DNA from: Streptomyces sp. ISL-1
GTDB lineage: Bacteria; Actinomycetota; Actinomycetes; Streptomycetales; Streptomycetaceae
Assembly: GCF_018614585.1 (NCBI RefSeq)
Contig: NZ_JAGGOI010000024.1
Coordinates: 1 to 64,000, forward strand
DNA length: 64,000 nucleotides
Direction of reading: 5' to 3'
Part shown: piece by piece, positions 8,094 to 17,067 of the stretch
Position numbering within the stretch: position 1 is the stretch's first letter
Layout: each line of letters begins with the position of its first letter
Translations under genes and position numbers: made by a program
The notes under the pieces: model-generated
What the model was told of the DNA's origin: nothing
The model's input: only the letters and a program-made list of their open reading frames with translations
Databases searched by the model: none

Positions 8094-8302
8094 CACTGCC
8101 TCCCGTACTTCTTGTGTACGGCCTGCCGGCTGACACCCAGCTCGGCCGCGATCTCCTGCCACGACCAGCCCTGATTGCGGGCACTTCGCACCTGTACGGC
8201 TTCGAGCTGTTCGAGAAGTCGCCGCAGCGCGGCGACCGCCCGCAGCCCCACCCGTGGGTCACGGTCACCCGCCCGCTCGGCGAGATCGGTTGCTTCGGTC
8301 AT
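8093..8302 (-). CDS. small helix-turn-helix protein paired with Clp-N protein
   Basis: 69 residues. The C-terminal half holds a helix-turn-helix (WSWQEIAAELGVSRQAVHKKYG), the N-terminal half a helix with RDPRVGLRAVAALRRLLEQLE. It is a likely autoregulator. The ATG at 8302 lies 7 bases past a TAGGTT -10 box and no ribosome site fits in front, so the mRNA is predicted to be leaderless. Two inverted repeats with TTGAC arms overlap that promoter. Translationally coupled to the Clp-N gene. Confidence 0.85.
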   Translation of the reverse strand: MTEATDLAERAGDRDPRVGLRAVAALRRLLEQLEAVQVRSARNQGWSWQEIAAELGVSRQAVHKKYGRQ

Positions 8303-8305
8303 GAG

Positions 8306-8350
8306 TGTCAACCTACATTGACAACTGGCTACCGTCAACCGTCGTTGACA
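8306..8350. promoter_or_regulatory. tandem operator: two TGTCAA-N6-TTGACA type inverted repeats
   Basis: TGTCAA-N6-TTGACA occupies 8306-8323 (perfect), and CGTCAA-N6-TTGACA 8333-8350 (5 of 6 arm bases pair). Their centres are 27 bases apart. They cover both boxes of the HTH gene promoter, so the HTH protein probably represses itself here. Confidence 0.65.
8310..8338 (-). promoter_or_regulatory. leaderless promoter of the HTH/Clp-N operon
   Basis: On the minus strand TTGACG (8338-8333) and TAGGTT (8315-8310) are 17 bases apart, close to the housekeeping consensus. Initiation about 7 bases downstream falls on or next to the ATG at 8302. Confidence 0.65.
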
Positions 8351-9777
8351 GATCGTGGCGTACGAGGTGTGGCGGTTACGGCGATCCGCGCCCCCGGCCG
8401 GGCAAGGACCCGCACCGTCCCCGGTCTGCCCGCCGGCACCGTCCGGGTGCTCGTCCAGGCCGGGCCGTGCACGGCGATGCGCCAGCCGGCAGGGCGAGGA
8501 GGCAGGGAAACCTCCGTCATGCCCGGCCGCGCGGAGGCCCGGTACACCAGTCGGTACATCCCGTTCCCCGGGTCGTAGGCGTCGGACGCGACCCGCCCCG
8601 CGACAGCCGCCGCGTAAGGCGCCGCGGTCTGCTCCTTGTTCGCGCGGAACAGACCCCGGTCGTCGACCGCGCAATAGCCGCCGCCGTAGCACCAGACATA
8701 GCTCGCCCACCCCGAGCTGTAGCGGTTCAGGGAAGCCAGCGCCTCGCGGTAGAAGCGGCCCATGTTCGGAAGGGAGTTGTTGAGGGGGCCCCACTCCCCC
8801 ACCACGACCGGGATCCGCTGCTCCTTCGGGTACGCGGTGACGGCCGCCTCGTACGACTCGATCCAGCCCGCAGCCGGGTCGTAGTCCGCTCCCGCCTCCA
8901 TCGCCGCGTTGTAGAAGTGCGGGGCGTAGACGACCTTCGGGTCCTCGATCCTGCCGAGGCCCGTGGGGACGCCTTCGCCCACGATCGGGGTCGGCTCGAC
9001 GAAGAGCCAGTTGCCGTCGTCGGCCGAACGGACCGCGTCCGCAAGGCGGTTGTACATCGGTGTGAGCTGATCACGTTCGATCCGGCGGGCGGCGGCGGGC
9101 AGATCCTCGCCCGCGCGCAGCTCCCCCATCGGCTCGTTGATCAGGTCGTAGCCGAGGACGGCCGGATGGTGATCGAAGCGTTCGGCGATGACCCGCCACA
9201 TCCGCGCCTGCGCCCGCCGCAGGTCCGCGTCCTCGTAGAGGTGGGTGAAAGCACGTTGCACAGCGGGTTCGAAGTACTCGGAGAACCAGTCGTCCGGGTG
9301 CGCAGTGAAGGGCAGTCCGTCGGTCCTCGTAGCCCACTCCGGGATGCCGCGATGCCCGAAGGCAGGGCCGAACACATCCTGGTGGGCGTCGATGAGCACT
9401 TGGACGTCGTATTTCCGCGCCCAGTCCAGGATCCGCTCGATCTTGCGCAGATAGACCACGCTGTAGTGGCCCTGCCGGGGTTCGAGGTCGTCCCAGAAGA
9501 TCAGCAGGCGGGCGAAGTTGAACCCCTTGGCACGCATGTCGCCAAAGTGCTTCTCGGTGATGGCCGAGAGCGCCCGCTCGCCGCGGTTCGCCTTGTCCTC
9601 GACGTTCCAGCCGCGCAGGGTGAGGGTCCGGCCGCGGTCGTCGGTCAGCCGCGGGATGCCGGCCGGGCCGCCGGGGTCCGCGGCGGCCGGAGCCCCCGCG
9701 ATCCCCACGACCCCCGTGAACAGCAGAAGAGTGCAGCAGACTGCCACAAGTGCCCGGATCGTTCGGCGCGTTCGCAT
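8335..9777 (-). CDS. secreted GH5 glycosidase (endoglycoceramidase/cellulase-like)
   Basis: 480 residues. An N-terminal signal peptide (MRTRRTIRAL, hydrophobic stretch, then APAAADPG) indicates export. A TIM-barrel glycosyl hydrolase follows: the acid/base is the Glu of LINEPMG near residue 217 and the nucleophile the Glu of VVGEWGPLNN near residue 330. FARLLIFWDDLEP and DAHQDVFG resemble endoglycoceramidases, which cut the sugar head from glycolipids, more than cellulases. The C-terminal ~90 residues form a beta-sandwich-like domain. The stop codon lies inside the -35 box of the downstream HTH gene promoter. Substrate is not certain. Confidence 0.85.
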   Translation of the reverse strand: MRTRRTIRALVAVCCTLLLFTGVVGIAGAPAAADPGGPAGIPRLTDDRGRTLTLRGWNVEDKANRGERALSAITEKHFGDMRAKGFNFARLLIFWDDLEPRQGHYSVVYLRKIERILDWARKYDVQVLIDAHQDVFGPAFGHRGIPEWATRTDGLPFTAHPDDWFSEYFEPAVQRAFTHLYEDADLRRAQARMWRVIAERFDHHPAVLGYDLINEPMGELRAGEDLPAAARRIERDQLTPMYNRLADAVRSADDGNWLFVEPTPIVGEGVPTGLGRIEDPKVVYAPHFYNAAMEAGADYDPAAGWIESYEAAVTAYPKEQRIPVVVGEWGPLNNSLPNMGRFYREALASLNRYSSGWASYVWCYGGGYCAVDDRGLFRANKEQTAAPYAAAVAGRVASDAYDPGNGMYRLVYRASARPGMTEVSLPPRPAGWRIAVHGPAWTSTRTVPAGRPGTVRVLARPGARIAVTATPRTPRSVNDG

Positions 9778-9810
9778 GGGACGGATCCCATCAGCGCAAC
9801 TGACGGTCCA

Positions 9811-10776
9811 TCAAGAGGGCGTCAGCACGATCTTTCCGAAGAGGTCGCCGCCGGCCATCCGCTCGAAGCCTTCCCTGGCCCGGTCCAGCGGCAGCACTTC
9901 GTCGATCACCGGCCGTACGCCTGTGGCCGCGCAGAAGGAGAGGAGATCCTCCAGCTCGTCCTTGGAGCCCATCGTCGAGCCGACGACCTTCAGCTCCAGG
10001 AAGAAGATCCGGGTGAGTTCGGCGTGCGAGGGGCGATCGCCGCTGGTCGCGCCGGAGATCACCAGCGTGCCGCCGGGCCGCAGCGACTTGACCGAGTGCG
10101 ACCAGGTCGCGGCGCCGACGGTCTCGATGACGGCGTCCACCCGCCGGGGCAGCCGCGCGCCCGGTTCGTACGCCTCCTCCGCGCCGAGTTCGACGGCCCG
10201 CTTGCGCTTGGCCTCGTCGCGGCTGGTGGCGTACACCCGCAGTCCGGCCGCCTTGCCGAGGACGATCGCGGCGGTGGCGACGCCGCCGCCCGCGCCCTGG
10301 ACGAGGACCGAATCGCCGGGCCGTACCCCGGCGTTGGTGAAGAGCATGCGGTACGCGGTGAGCCAGGCGGTCGGCAGGCAGGCGGCCTCCTCGAAGCTGA
10401 GCTCCCTCGGCTTGGGCAGCAGATTCCAGGTCGGGACGGCGACCTGCTCGGCGAAGGTGCCCTGATAGCGCTCGGTGAGGATGGAGCGCGGCTCGTCCGG
10501 ACCGACACCGTGCCCGGTCTGGCCGATGACGGAGTGGAGCACCACTTCGTTGCCGTCCGCGTCGATGCCCGCGGCGTCGCAGCCGAGGATCATCGGCAGC
10601 TTGTCCTCGGCGAGGCCGACGCCGCGCAGCGACCAGAGGTCGTGGTGGTTGAGTGAGGCGGCCTTGACGGTGACGGTGGTCCAGCCGGGGCGGGCCTCGG
10701 GGGCCGGGCGTTCACCCAGCTCCAGGCCGTTGAGCGGGGCTTCACGGTCGATGCGTGCGGCGTATGCGGCGAACAT
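9811..10776 (-). CDS. zinc-binding-type alcohol dehydrogenase / quinone reductase-like oxidoreductase
   Basis: 321 residues. The N-terminal GroES-like fold (about 1-130; SLNHHDLWSLRGVG) is followed by a Rossmann NAD(P)H site, VLVQGAGGGVATAAI near residue 160. LGCDAAGIDADG is the usual domain-joining stretch. The catalytic-zinc cysteine seen in true alcohol dehydrogenases is not evident, so it is more like the medium-chain quinone reductase branch. ATG 10776 starts MFAAYAAR. It follows malic enzyme by ~240 bases on the same strand and is separated from it by a hairpin, so it has its own promoter. Confidence 0.85.
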   Translation of the reverse strand: MFAAYAARIDREAPLNGLELGERPAPEARPGWTTVTVKAASLNHHDLWSLRGVGLAEDKLPMILGCDAAGIDADGNEVVLHSVIGQTGHGVGPDEPRSILTERYQGTFAEQVAVPTWNLLPKPRELSFEEAACLPTAWLTAYRMLFTNAGVRPGDSVLVQGAGGGVATAAIVLGKAAGLRVYATSRDEAKRKRAVELGAEEAYEPGARLPRRVDAVIETVGAATWSHSVKSLRPGGTLVISGATSGDRPSHAELTRIFFLELKVVGSTMGSKDELEDLLSFCAATGVRPVIDEVLPLDRAREGFERMAGGDLFGKIVLTPS

Positions 10777-10954
10777 GACCTTGAGGGTAGGGCGGGCCGG
10801 TGCCGGGCGGAACCGCGCACCGGTGTGACACGCGTCCCGCCTGCCCTTGCGGCGGTCCCTGCGCCGATCTCTGCGCCGGCCGCCCCGGATCCACCCGATC
10901 GGAGGCACCCCGGCACGGATAGGGCGCCCGGCAGCGGCGCCCGTCAACAACGAC

Positions 10955-10993
10955 GGGCCGCGCCGGACCCCTTCCAGGGATACGGCACGGCCC
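10955..10993 (-). terminator. hairpin downstream of malic enzyme
   Basis: GGGCCGCGCCG (10955-10965) pairs with CGGCACGGCCC (10983-10993), 11 bp with one G-T pair. A second small stem, GCCCGTC/GACGGGC, at 10939-10958 overlaps it. It is placed just after the malic enzyme stop; there is no T-run, as is common in Streptomyces. Confidence 0.5.
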
Positions 10994-11014
10994 GTGACGT
11001 ACGTACGAGTGGCG

Positions 11015-12232
11015 TCAGCGCCTGGCGACGCCCTCGGCGCGCGCGGCCGCGGCCACCGCCGCCGTGACAGCCGGGGCCACCCGCTCGTCGAACGGCGACG
11101 GGATCACATAGTCCGCCGCCAGCGCGTCGCCCACCACGTCCGCCAGCGCGTTCGCCGCGGCGATCTTCATGCCCTCGGTGATCCGGGAGGCCCGCACCTG
11201 GAGTGCGCCCGCGAAGATGCCCGGGAAGGCCAGCACATTGTTGATCTGGTTGGGGTAGTCGCTGCGACCCGTCGCCACCACCGCGGCGTACCGGTGCGCG
11301 ACATCGGGGTGCACCTCCGGGTTCGGGTTGGCCATGGCGAAGACGAAGGCGCCGGGCGCCATCGCCGCGACCGCGGACTCCGGGACCGTGCCGCCGGAGA
11401 CACCGATGAAGACGTCCGCGCCGGCCAGCGCGCTCTCCAGCGAGCCGCTCAGCCCCGTCCGGTTGGTGATCTCCGCGAGCTCCTGCTTGACCGGGGTGAG
11501 GTCCTCGCGGTCCGGGCTGACGATGCCCTTGCGGTCGGCCACGGCCACATCGCCGATGCCCGCCGCCAGCAGGAACTTCGCGATGGCCACGCCCGCCGCG
11601 CCCGCGCCCGAGATGACGGCGCGCAGATCACCGAGACCGCGCCCGGTCAGCTTCGCGGCGTTGCGCAGCGCGGCGAGGGTCACCACGGCCGTGCCGTGCT
11701 GGTCGTCGTGGAAGACCGGGATGTCGAGCCGCTCCTGGAGCCTGCGCTCGATCTCGAAGCAGCGGGGGGCCGAGATGTCCTCGAGGTTCACTCCGCCGAA
11801 GGACGGCGCGAGCCGCACGACGGTCTCGATGATCTCGTCCGTGTCCGTCGTGGCAAGCGCGATCGGAACCGCGTCCACGCCGCCGAACTGCTTGAAGAGG
11901 ATGGCTTTCCCCTCCATCACCGGAAGCGACGCCTCCGGTCCGATGTCGCCCAGACCCAGCACCGCGGTCCCGTCCGTCACGACAGCGACGACCTGGGACT
12001 TCCAGGTGTAGTCGTAGACGAGCTCCGGCCGCTCGGCGATCGCGCTGCACACCTTGGCGACACCGGGTGTGTACGCGAGGGAAAGGTCGTCCTTGTCACG
12101 CACCGGCACCGTGGCCTGGATGGCCATCTTGCCGCCACGGTGCAGCGCGAAGGCCGGATCGAAGGGCTCCTCGGGAGCTCCCTCCGACCCGTCTCCGCTG
12201 TCGCTGCGAGGATTGACGATCTCCGCTGCCAT
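11015..12232 (-). CDS. NAD(P)-dependent malic enzyme
   Basis: 405 residues, the size of the short bacterial malic enzymes. It converts malate to pyruvate plus CO2 with reduction of NAD(P). Visible signatures are LAYTPGVAKVCSAI with the catalytic Tyr (about residues 53-66), the metal-binding DDQHGTA (about 177-183), the dinucleotide site SGAGAAGVAIAK (about 208-219) and NPNPEVHPD. The first 25 residues are acidic and likely flexible. Start ATG 12232 is preceded by AAGGGG. It supplies pyruvate and NAD(P)H and is monocistronic. Confidence 0.95.
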   Translation of the reverse strand: MAAEIVNPRSDSGDGSEGAPEEPFDPAFALHRGGKMAIQATVPVRDKDDLSLAYTPGVAKVCSAIAERPELVYDYTWKSQVVAVVTDGTAVLGLGDIGPEASLPVMEGKAILFKQFGGVDAVPIALATTDTDEIIETVVRLAPSFGGVNLEDISAPRCFEIERRLQERLDIPVFHDDQHGTAVVTLAALRNAAKLTGRGLGDLRAVISGAGAAGVAIAKFLLAAGIGDVAVADRKGIVSPDREDLTPVKQELAEITNRTGLSGSLESALAGADVFIGVSGGTVPESAVAAMAPGAFVFAMANPNPEVHPDVAHRYAAVVATGRSDYPNQINNVLAFPGIFAGALQVRASRITEGMKIAAANALADVVGDALAADYVIPSPFDERVAPAVTAAVAAAARAEGVARR

Positions 12233-12753
12233 TTGGTTGACCCCTTAAGTCTTCATCAGTTGAGGGTGGCCACTCCTGGTTGAGGAGGGGTGGGCGGGCA
12301 CCGCGTCCGTGCCCCGCCTCGGCGGTTGGCCCGCCTGGCAGGGGGAGGTACGTACGCGCGGGCGCGCCGCACACGCGCCCTGAGCCCCGGATGAGGGGTG
12401 TAAACGTCCTTCTTACCGGACCGAGGCGTCGGCGACGAGTCGGTATCCGCCTGCTGACATGACTCATTGCCGAATATCAGGACACGTCAAATTTTGCGCC
12501 CGGAGATCCGTGCGCAACGCGTGGCGGGCCGCAGATCTTCCGGTCGGAAGAAGGCATTCCCGTGAAAGGTCCGGCCTTGATGTACCGGCCTCGTGGGGTT
12601 CGGGGGTGTCCCGTTACCCGATTTTGACATGCGCGGTCCCCTGTTTGGGCTAGTCCGAATGGCAAGATGCCGAAAACACACAAGGTCGCGACACTCGAAG
12701 ATGAGTACAACGACCGAAATGTCCGAACCCTCACCCGCCGGAGGACCCCGATC
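12233..12753. other. 521-base divergent promoter region (malic enzyme / amino-acid ABC operon)
   Basis: No convincing gene. Toward the ABC operon there is TTGACA at 12624-12629 but no good -10 at standard spacing (TAG-containing bases at 12648-12656). The frame of the binding protein stays open back to 12667, yet a GGAGGA ribosome site at 12740-12745 marks the ATG at 12754 as the start. The rest is featureless. Confidence 0.55.
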
Positions 12754-13716
12754 ATGACCGCAAGCAACACCCGTCGTACGACCGCAGCCAGGTCCCGGAT
12801 CGCAGCGGTCGGCGCGATCGCGGTCGCCGGCGCTCTGCTGCTCACCGCCTGTGGTGACCAGACGAGCTCCGGCTCGAGCACCAAGGAGTCCGACGGCACC
12901 TCGACCGGCGCCGCGCTCTTCGACAAGCTGCCGAAGAAGTACCAGGACGCCGGCGTGATCAAGGTCGGCACGGACGCCGCGTACGCTCCGATGGAGTTCG
13001 AGGAGGGCGGCAAGATCGTCGGTATCGACCCCGACATCGCCGCGGCCCTCGGCAAGCAGCTGGGCGTCAAGTTCCAGTTCACCAGCGGCACCTTCGACGG
13101 CCTGATCTCGTCGCTCAACAGCGGCCGGCAGGACATCGTCATGTCCGCCATGAGCGACACCAAGGCCCGCCAGCAGGGCCTGGACGACAAGGGCAAGAAG
13201 GTCGGCGAGGGCGTCGACTTCGTCGACTACTTCACCTCCGGCGTCTCGCTCCTGGTCAAGAAGGGCAACCCGGACAACATCAAGTCGCTCGACGACCTGT
13301 GCGGCAAGAAGGTTGCCGTCCAGCGCGGCACGACCTACGAGGACACCTTCAAGACGCAGGCCGCCAAGTGCAAGACGGACGGCAAGGGCGCGCTGGCCAT
13401 CGAGGCGTTCGACACCGACGCCGAGGCCCAGACCCGTGTGAAGTCCGGTGGCGCCGTCGCCGACCTCAACGACTACCCGGTCGCCGCGCACATCGCGAAG
13501 ACCGCGGGCGGCGGCAACGACTTCGAGGTCGTGGGCGACCAGACCGAAGCCGGTCCGTTCGGCATCGCCGTCGACAAGGACAACGCGCAGCTCCGCGACG
13601 CGCTCAAGGACGCCCTGAACGCGATCATCAAGAACGGCGAGTACGAGAAGGTCCTGGAGAAGTGGGACGTCAAGAACAGTGCCGTGACCGAGGCGACCAT
13701 CAACGCCGGCAAGTAA
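12754..13716 (+). CDS. polar amino-acid ABC transporter, substrate-binding lipoprotein
   Basis: 320 residues. The N-terminus has a basic head, hydrophobic core and lipobox LLTAC, giving a membrane-anchored lipoprotein. The mature part is an SBP_bac_3 fold: IKVGTDAAYAPMEF, then DPDIAAALGKQLG and a C-terminal helix KNGEYEKVLEKWDV. The family binds glutamate, glutamine or basic amino acids; the ligand cannot be read from sequence. It is the first gene of a three-gene operon. Confidence 0.92.
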   Translation: MTASNTRRTTAARSRIAAVGAIAVAGALLLTACGDQTSSGSSTKESDGTSTGAALFDKLPKKYQDAGVIKVGTDAAYAPMEFEEGGKIVGIDPDIAAALGKQLGVKFQFTSGTFDGLISSLNSGRQDIVMSAMSDTKARQQGLDDKGKKVGEGVDFVDYFTSGVSLLVKKGNPDNIKSLDDLCGKKVAVQRGTTYEDTFKTQAAKCKTDGKGALAIEAFDTDAEAQTRVKSGGAVADLNDYPVAAHIAKTAGGGNDFEVVGDQTEAGPFGIAVDKDNAQLRDALKDALNAIIKNGEYEKVLEKWDVKNSAVTEATINAGK

Positions 13717-13759
13717 TTTCGGCGTTCTCGCCTCAAGCGTTCACTGAAGGGCAGTCACT

Positions 13760-14713
13760 GTGACTGACAAGTTCGACAAAACGCCCGCCGACGAACCACC
13801 AGCGGACTCGACGGTCAGTAAGGGGGCCTTCACCCCCCCTGAGCAGATCAAGGCCATCCCGGTACGGCACTGGGGCCGCTGGATCAGCGGCGTCGTCGTC
13901 GTAGCTCTGCTGGGCCTGCTGGTGTACTCGTTCTCGCAGGGCGACATCAACTGGGACACGGTCGGGTCCTTCATCTTCGACGACCGGATCCTGGCGGGCA
14001 TGGGCAACACGGTGCTCATCAGCGTGCTGTCGATGCTGATCGGCCTGATTCTGGGCGTTGTCTTCGCGGTCATGCGCCTGTCGAAGAACCCGGTGACGGG
14101 CGCGGTTGCCTGGCTGTACATCTGGTTCTTCCGCGGCACGCCGGTGTTCGTGCAGCTGCTGCTGTGGTTCAACCTCGCGCTGATCTTCCCCGTCCTGAAC
14201 TTCGGGTTCTACAAGGACGAGACAGTCGACGTCATGACCCCGTTCGTGGTCGCCCTGCTGGGCCTGGGCCTGAACGAGGGCGCCTATATGGCCGAGATCG
14301 TCCGGGCCGGCATCCAGTCGGTCGACGAGGGCCAGAGCGAGGCGTCGCACGCGCTGGGCATGCCCGCCGGCAAGACCATGCGGCGGATCGTGCTCCCGCA
14401 GGCGATGCGGGTGATCGTGCCGCCGACCGGGAATGAGTTCATCAACCTGCTCAAGACCTCGTCCCTGGTGTCCGCGGTGCAGTACACCGAATTGCTCCGC
14501 GCAGCGACGAACATCGGCTCCACGTCGTTCGCGGTCATGGAGATGCTGCTGGTGGCCTCGGTCTGGTACCTGGCTCTGACCAGCGTCTTCAGCGTCGGCC
14601 AGTTCTACGTCGAGCGGTACTACGCTCGCGGGTCGCTGCGGCAGCTGCCGCCGACGCCGTGGCAGAAGGTCAAGGCCAACATGCTGTCCCTCACAAGCCC
14701 CAGGGGGGTGTGA
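13760..14713 (+). CDS. amino-acid ABC transporter permease (HisM/GlnP type)
   Basis: 317 residues with GTG start at 13760. After a ~45-residue hydrophilic N-terminal tail there are about five to six transmembrane helices. The ATPase-contacting EAA loop is [22 protein letters not shown] near residues 193-214, and the [15 protein letters not shown] segment is typical of polar amino-acid permeases. Only one permease gene is present, so it probably works as a homodimer. It lies 43 bases past the binding protein and one base before the ATPase gene. Confidence 0.93.
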   Translation: MTDKFDKTPADEPPADSTVSKGAFTPPEQIKAIPVRHWGRWISGVVVVALLGLLVYSFSQGDINWDTVGSFIFDDRILAGMGNTVLISVLSMLIGLILGVVFAVMRLSKNPVTGAVAWLYIWFFRGTPVFVQLLLWFNLALIFPVLNFGFYKDETVDVMTPFVVALLGLGLNEGAYMAEIVRAGIQSVDEGQSEASHALGMPAGKTMRRIVLPQAMRVIVPPTGNEFINLLKTSSLVSAVQYTELLRAATNIGSTSFAVMEMLLVASVWYLALTSVFSVGQFYVERYYARGSLRQLPPTPWQKVKANMLSLTSPRGV

Positions 14714-14714
14714 C

Positions 14715-15476
14715 ATGACCGCCATGGTGAAGGCCGAGGGCGTCCACAAGTCCTACGGTCCAGCGCACATCCTCAAGGGCATCGACCTGGAGGTCGCGCC
14801 GCGTGAGGTGTTCTGTCTGATCGGCCCGTCCGGGTCCGGTAAGTCGACCTTTCTGCGGTGCATCAACCACCTGGAGAAGGTCAGCGCCGGCCGGCTGTCC
14901 GTCGACGGCGAACTCGTCGGGTACCGCCAGAAGGGCGACAAGCTCTACGAGCTCAAGGACAGTGAGGTCGCCCTCAAGCGCCGCGACATCGGCATGGTCT
15001 TCCAGCGCTTCAACCTCTTTCCGCACATGACGGCCATCGAGAACGTCATGGAAGCGCCGATCCAGGTGCGCGGCGAGGCCAAGGCGGTGGCCCGCGCCCG
15101 GGCCGAGCAGCTGCTGGACCGAGTGGGACTGAGTGACAAGGCCAGGAGCTACCCGTCCCAGCTCTCCGGCGGCCAGCAGCAGCGCGTCGCCATCGCCCGT
15201 GCGCTGGCGATGGAGCCGAAGCTGATGCTCTTCGACGAGCCCACCTCCGCCCTCGACCCCGAGCTGGTGGGTGACGTCCTGGACGTCATGCGCGGCCTGG
15301 CCGAGGACGGCATGACGATGATCGTCGTCACGCACGAGATGGGCTTCGCGCGTGAGGTCGGCGACGCGCTGGTCTTCATGGACGACGGCGTGGTGGTCGA
15401 GTCGGGCCACCCGCGCGACGTACTGACCAACCCGCAGCACGACCGAACGAAGTCGTTCCTGTCGAAGGTGCTCTGA
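14715..15476 (+). CDS. amino-acid ABC transporter ATP-binding protein
   Basis: 253 residues, normal length for the GlnQ/HisP family. Walker A is GPSGSGKST (about residues 37-45), the ABC signature [15 protein letters not shown] (about 153-167), Walker [13 protein letters not shown] (about 172-183) and the switch histidine in VVTHEMGFA. It drives import through the adjacent permease. A strong shared terminator follows. Confidence 0.95.
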   Translation: MTAMVKAEGVHKSYGPAHILKGIDLEVAPREVFCLIGPSGSGKSTFLRCINHLEKVSAGRLSVDGELVGYRQKGDKLYELKDSEVALKRRDIGMVFQRFNLFPHMTAIENVMEAPIQVRGEAKAVARARAEQLLDRVGLSDKARSYPSQLSGGQQQRVAIARALAMEPKLMLFDEPTSALDPELVGDVLDVMRGLAEDGMTMIVVTHEMGFAREVGDALVFMDDGVVVESGHPRDVLTNPQHDRTKSFLSKVL

Positions 15477-15511
15477 GCGGGACCGAGGACAGCGGTACTG
15501 AAGACGGCGGT

Positions 15512-15558
15512 ACGCGAAAGGGCGGTACGGACCAGGGGTCCGTACCGCCCTTTCGCGT
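15512..15558. terminator. 22-bp perfect hairpin between convergent genes
   Basis: ACGCGAAAGGGCGGTACGGACC (15512-15533) pairs fully with 15537-15558 around a 3-base loop. It ends the ABC operon and the convergent methyltransferase gene, so it acts in both directions. Confidence 0.88.
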
Positions 15559-15566
15559 CCCCGCGG

Positions 15567-16358
15567 CTACTTGAGGGCGAGCAGCAGGGTGTCGGAGGGC
15601 GAGGCCCACACGGCGCGCGCCTCCCCGAACCCGGCCGTGCGCAGCGTCTGCGCGTGCCAGTGCACGGACGGCATCTCCCCGTCCGCGTGCTCGCCATAGA
15701 TCTCGTAGCGCTTCGCCGTCGGCTCCGCGAGAACGGGGTCGTTGGCGGCCAGCGCCCACCAGTCGGCCCAGTCCAGCGCGCCGGCGGCCTTGGCGCGGTC
15801 CATCTGCGCGTGCCGCTGGGCGCGCTCGGCGGCGTTGATGCGCGGGGTGGCGCTGTCGATCATGTGGTCGGCGTTCATGAACACGCCGCCTTCCCGGACG
15901 ACCCCGGCGATCTGCCCGTACAGCGCGGTGAGCGGCTCGGTGTGCAGCCAGTGCAGCGCGGTGGCGGTGAGCACGGCGTCGTAGGAGTCGTACGGCAGCT
16001 TCGCGACCCAGCCGGGGTCCTTCAGGTCGGCCGTGACGAAGGTGACCCGCTCGTCGCCGTCGAAATCACCCCGGGCGATGGTCAACAGAGCGGGATCCAG
16101 ATCGACCCCCGTGCTGGTGGACTTCGGGAACCGCCGGAAGAGCCGGTCCGTGATACTTCCCGTACCGCAGGCGAGGTCCAGCACTCGTGGTTCGGGGCCC
16201 ACCAGGGCCTCGACCATGTCCAGCATCACCCGGAACCGCTCCTCACGGTCGGGCATGTACCACTCCTGCTGCCGGTCCCAGCTCTCCTGCCAGGCCCGCC
16301 AGTCGGCTCCCGCTCCCGCACCTGCGTCCGTGCCCGTACCCGTCACCGTCTCCGACAC
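15567..16358 (-). CDS. class I SAM-dependent methyltransferase
   Basis: 263 residues from the GTG at 16358, chosen because GGGAGGG precedes it; the frame continues upstream without coding character. The SAM motif I is [15 protein letters not shown] near residues 61-75, and ALHWL after motif II matches trans-aconitate/ubiquinone-type methyltransferases. The substrate is unknown. The first ~20 residues are a Thr/Gly/Ala-rich tail. It is divergent from the CGNR gene and convergent with the ABC operon. Confidence 0.85.
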   Translation of the reverse strand: MSETVTGTGTDAGAGAGADWRAWQESWDRQQEWYMPDREERFRVMLDMVEALVGPEPRVLDLACGTGSITDRLFRRFPKSTSTGVDLDPALLTIARGDFDGDERVTFVTADLKDPGWVAKLPYDSYDAVLTATALHWLHTEPLTALYGQIAGVVREGGVFMNADHMIDSATPRINAAERAQRHAQMDRAKAAGALDWADWWALAANDPVLAEPTAKRYEIYGEHADGEMPSVHWHAQTLRTAGFGEARAVWASPSDTLLLALK

Positions 16359-16437
16359 CGGAACCCTCCCGTCCGTAATACCCTCGAAGCTGCAGCAGCT
16401 GTTACGCCACACTAGAACGCCGCGGTAAGGACTACAA

Positions 16438-17067
16438 GTGGAACTGGCCCATTACTCGGACTATGCCGTGCGCCTGGTCAACACCGAGGAACCGGCCCGC
16501 AACAAGGACTCCCTCACCTCGGTCGACGCCGTCCGGGAGCTCTTCGGCCCGTCCGCCCAGGCAGCGCGCCGTGCCACCGAGGCGGACGTCACCCGCTTCC
16601 GGTCCGTACGAGGCCGGCTGCGCGCGGTCTTCACCGCCGCCGACGCGGGCGACGAGACCCAGGCGGTGGACCTCCTCAATTCGCTGCTGCTGGAGTTCCC
16701 GGTCAACCCGCAGATCTCGGGCCACGAGCACCGGGACGAGGACGACCGCCCGAAGTGGCACATGCATCTGGCCGACCACCCCTCCAACGCGACGGCGGGG
16801 TACGCCGCGATCGCCGCGATGGGGCTCGCGTTCCATCTGACGGAATACGGGGTCGACCGGCTCGGCCTGTGCCAGGCGGCGCCGTGCCGCAACGCCTACC
16901 TCGACACCTCGACCAACCGCTCCCGCCGCTACTGCTCGGACCGCTGCGCGACCCGCGCCAATGTGGCCGCCTACCGGGCCCGCAAACGCCTGGAGACGGA
17001 GCGGTCGCAGAGCACGGGCCGGACCGCCGAGAACGCCCAGGAGACGACCCCGCGCACAGAGCGCTGA
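16438..17067 (+). CDS. CGNR zinc finger protein (ABATE domain)
   Basis: 209 residues with GTG start at 16438. The N-terminal ABATE domain (about 1-135) is followed by a C-terminal zinc finger, CQAAPCRNAYLD...YCSDRCATR, with the YCSDRC and RANVAAYRARK segments that define the family. Such proteins are presumed stress-related transcription regulators. The last 32 codons overlap the antisense 3' end of sodX by 97 bases, which is unusual. The extra tail after the zinc finger (about 25 residues, Thr/Glu-rich) is the overlapping part. Confidence 0.88.
   Translation: MELAHYSDYAVRLVNTEEPARNKDSLTSVDAVRELFGPSAQAARRATEADVTRFRSVRGRLRAVFTAADAGDETQAVDLLNSLLLEFPVNPQISGHEHRDEDDRPKWHMHLADHPSNATAGYAAIAAMGLAFHLTEYGVDRLGLCQAAPCRNAYLDTSTNRSRRYCSDRCATRANVAAYRARKRLETERSQSTGRTAENAQETTPRTER

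Noticed and set aside
8305-10656. 783-residue plus-strand frame over the GH5 and oxidoreductase genes
   Set aside because: Antisense to two well-recognised minus-strand genes and lacking any fold signature; high GC makes long antisense frames common.
12667-12753. Longer start for the amino-acid binding protein
   Set aside because: The extra 29 residues are basic and would bury the lipoprotein signal; GGAGGA directly supports ATG 12754.
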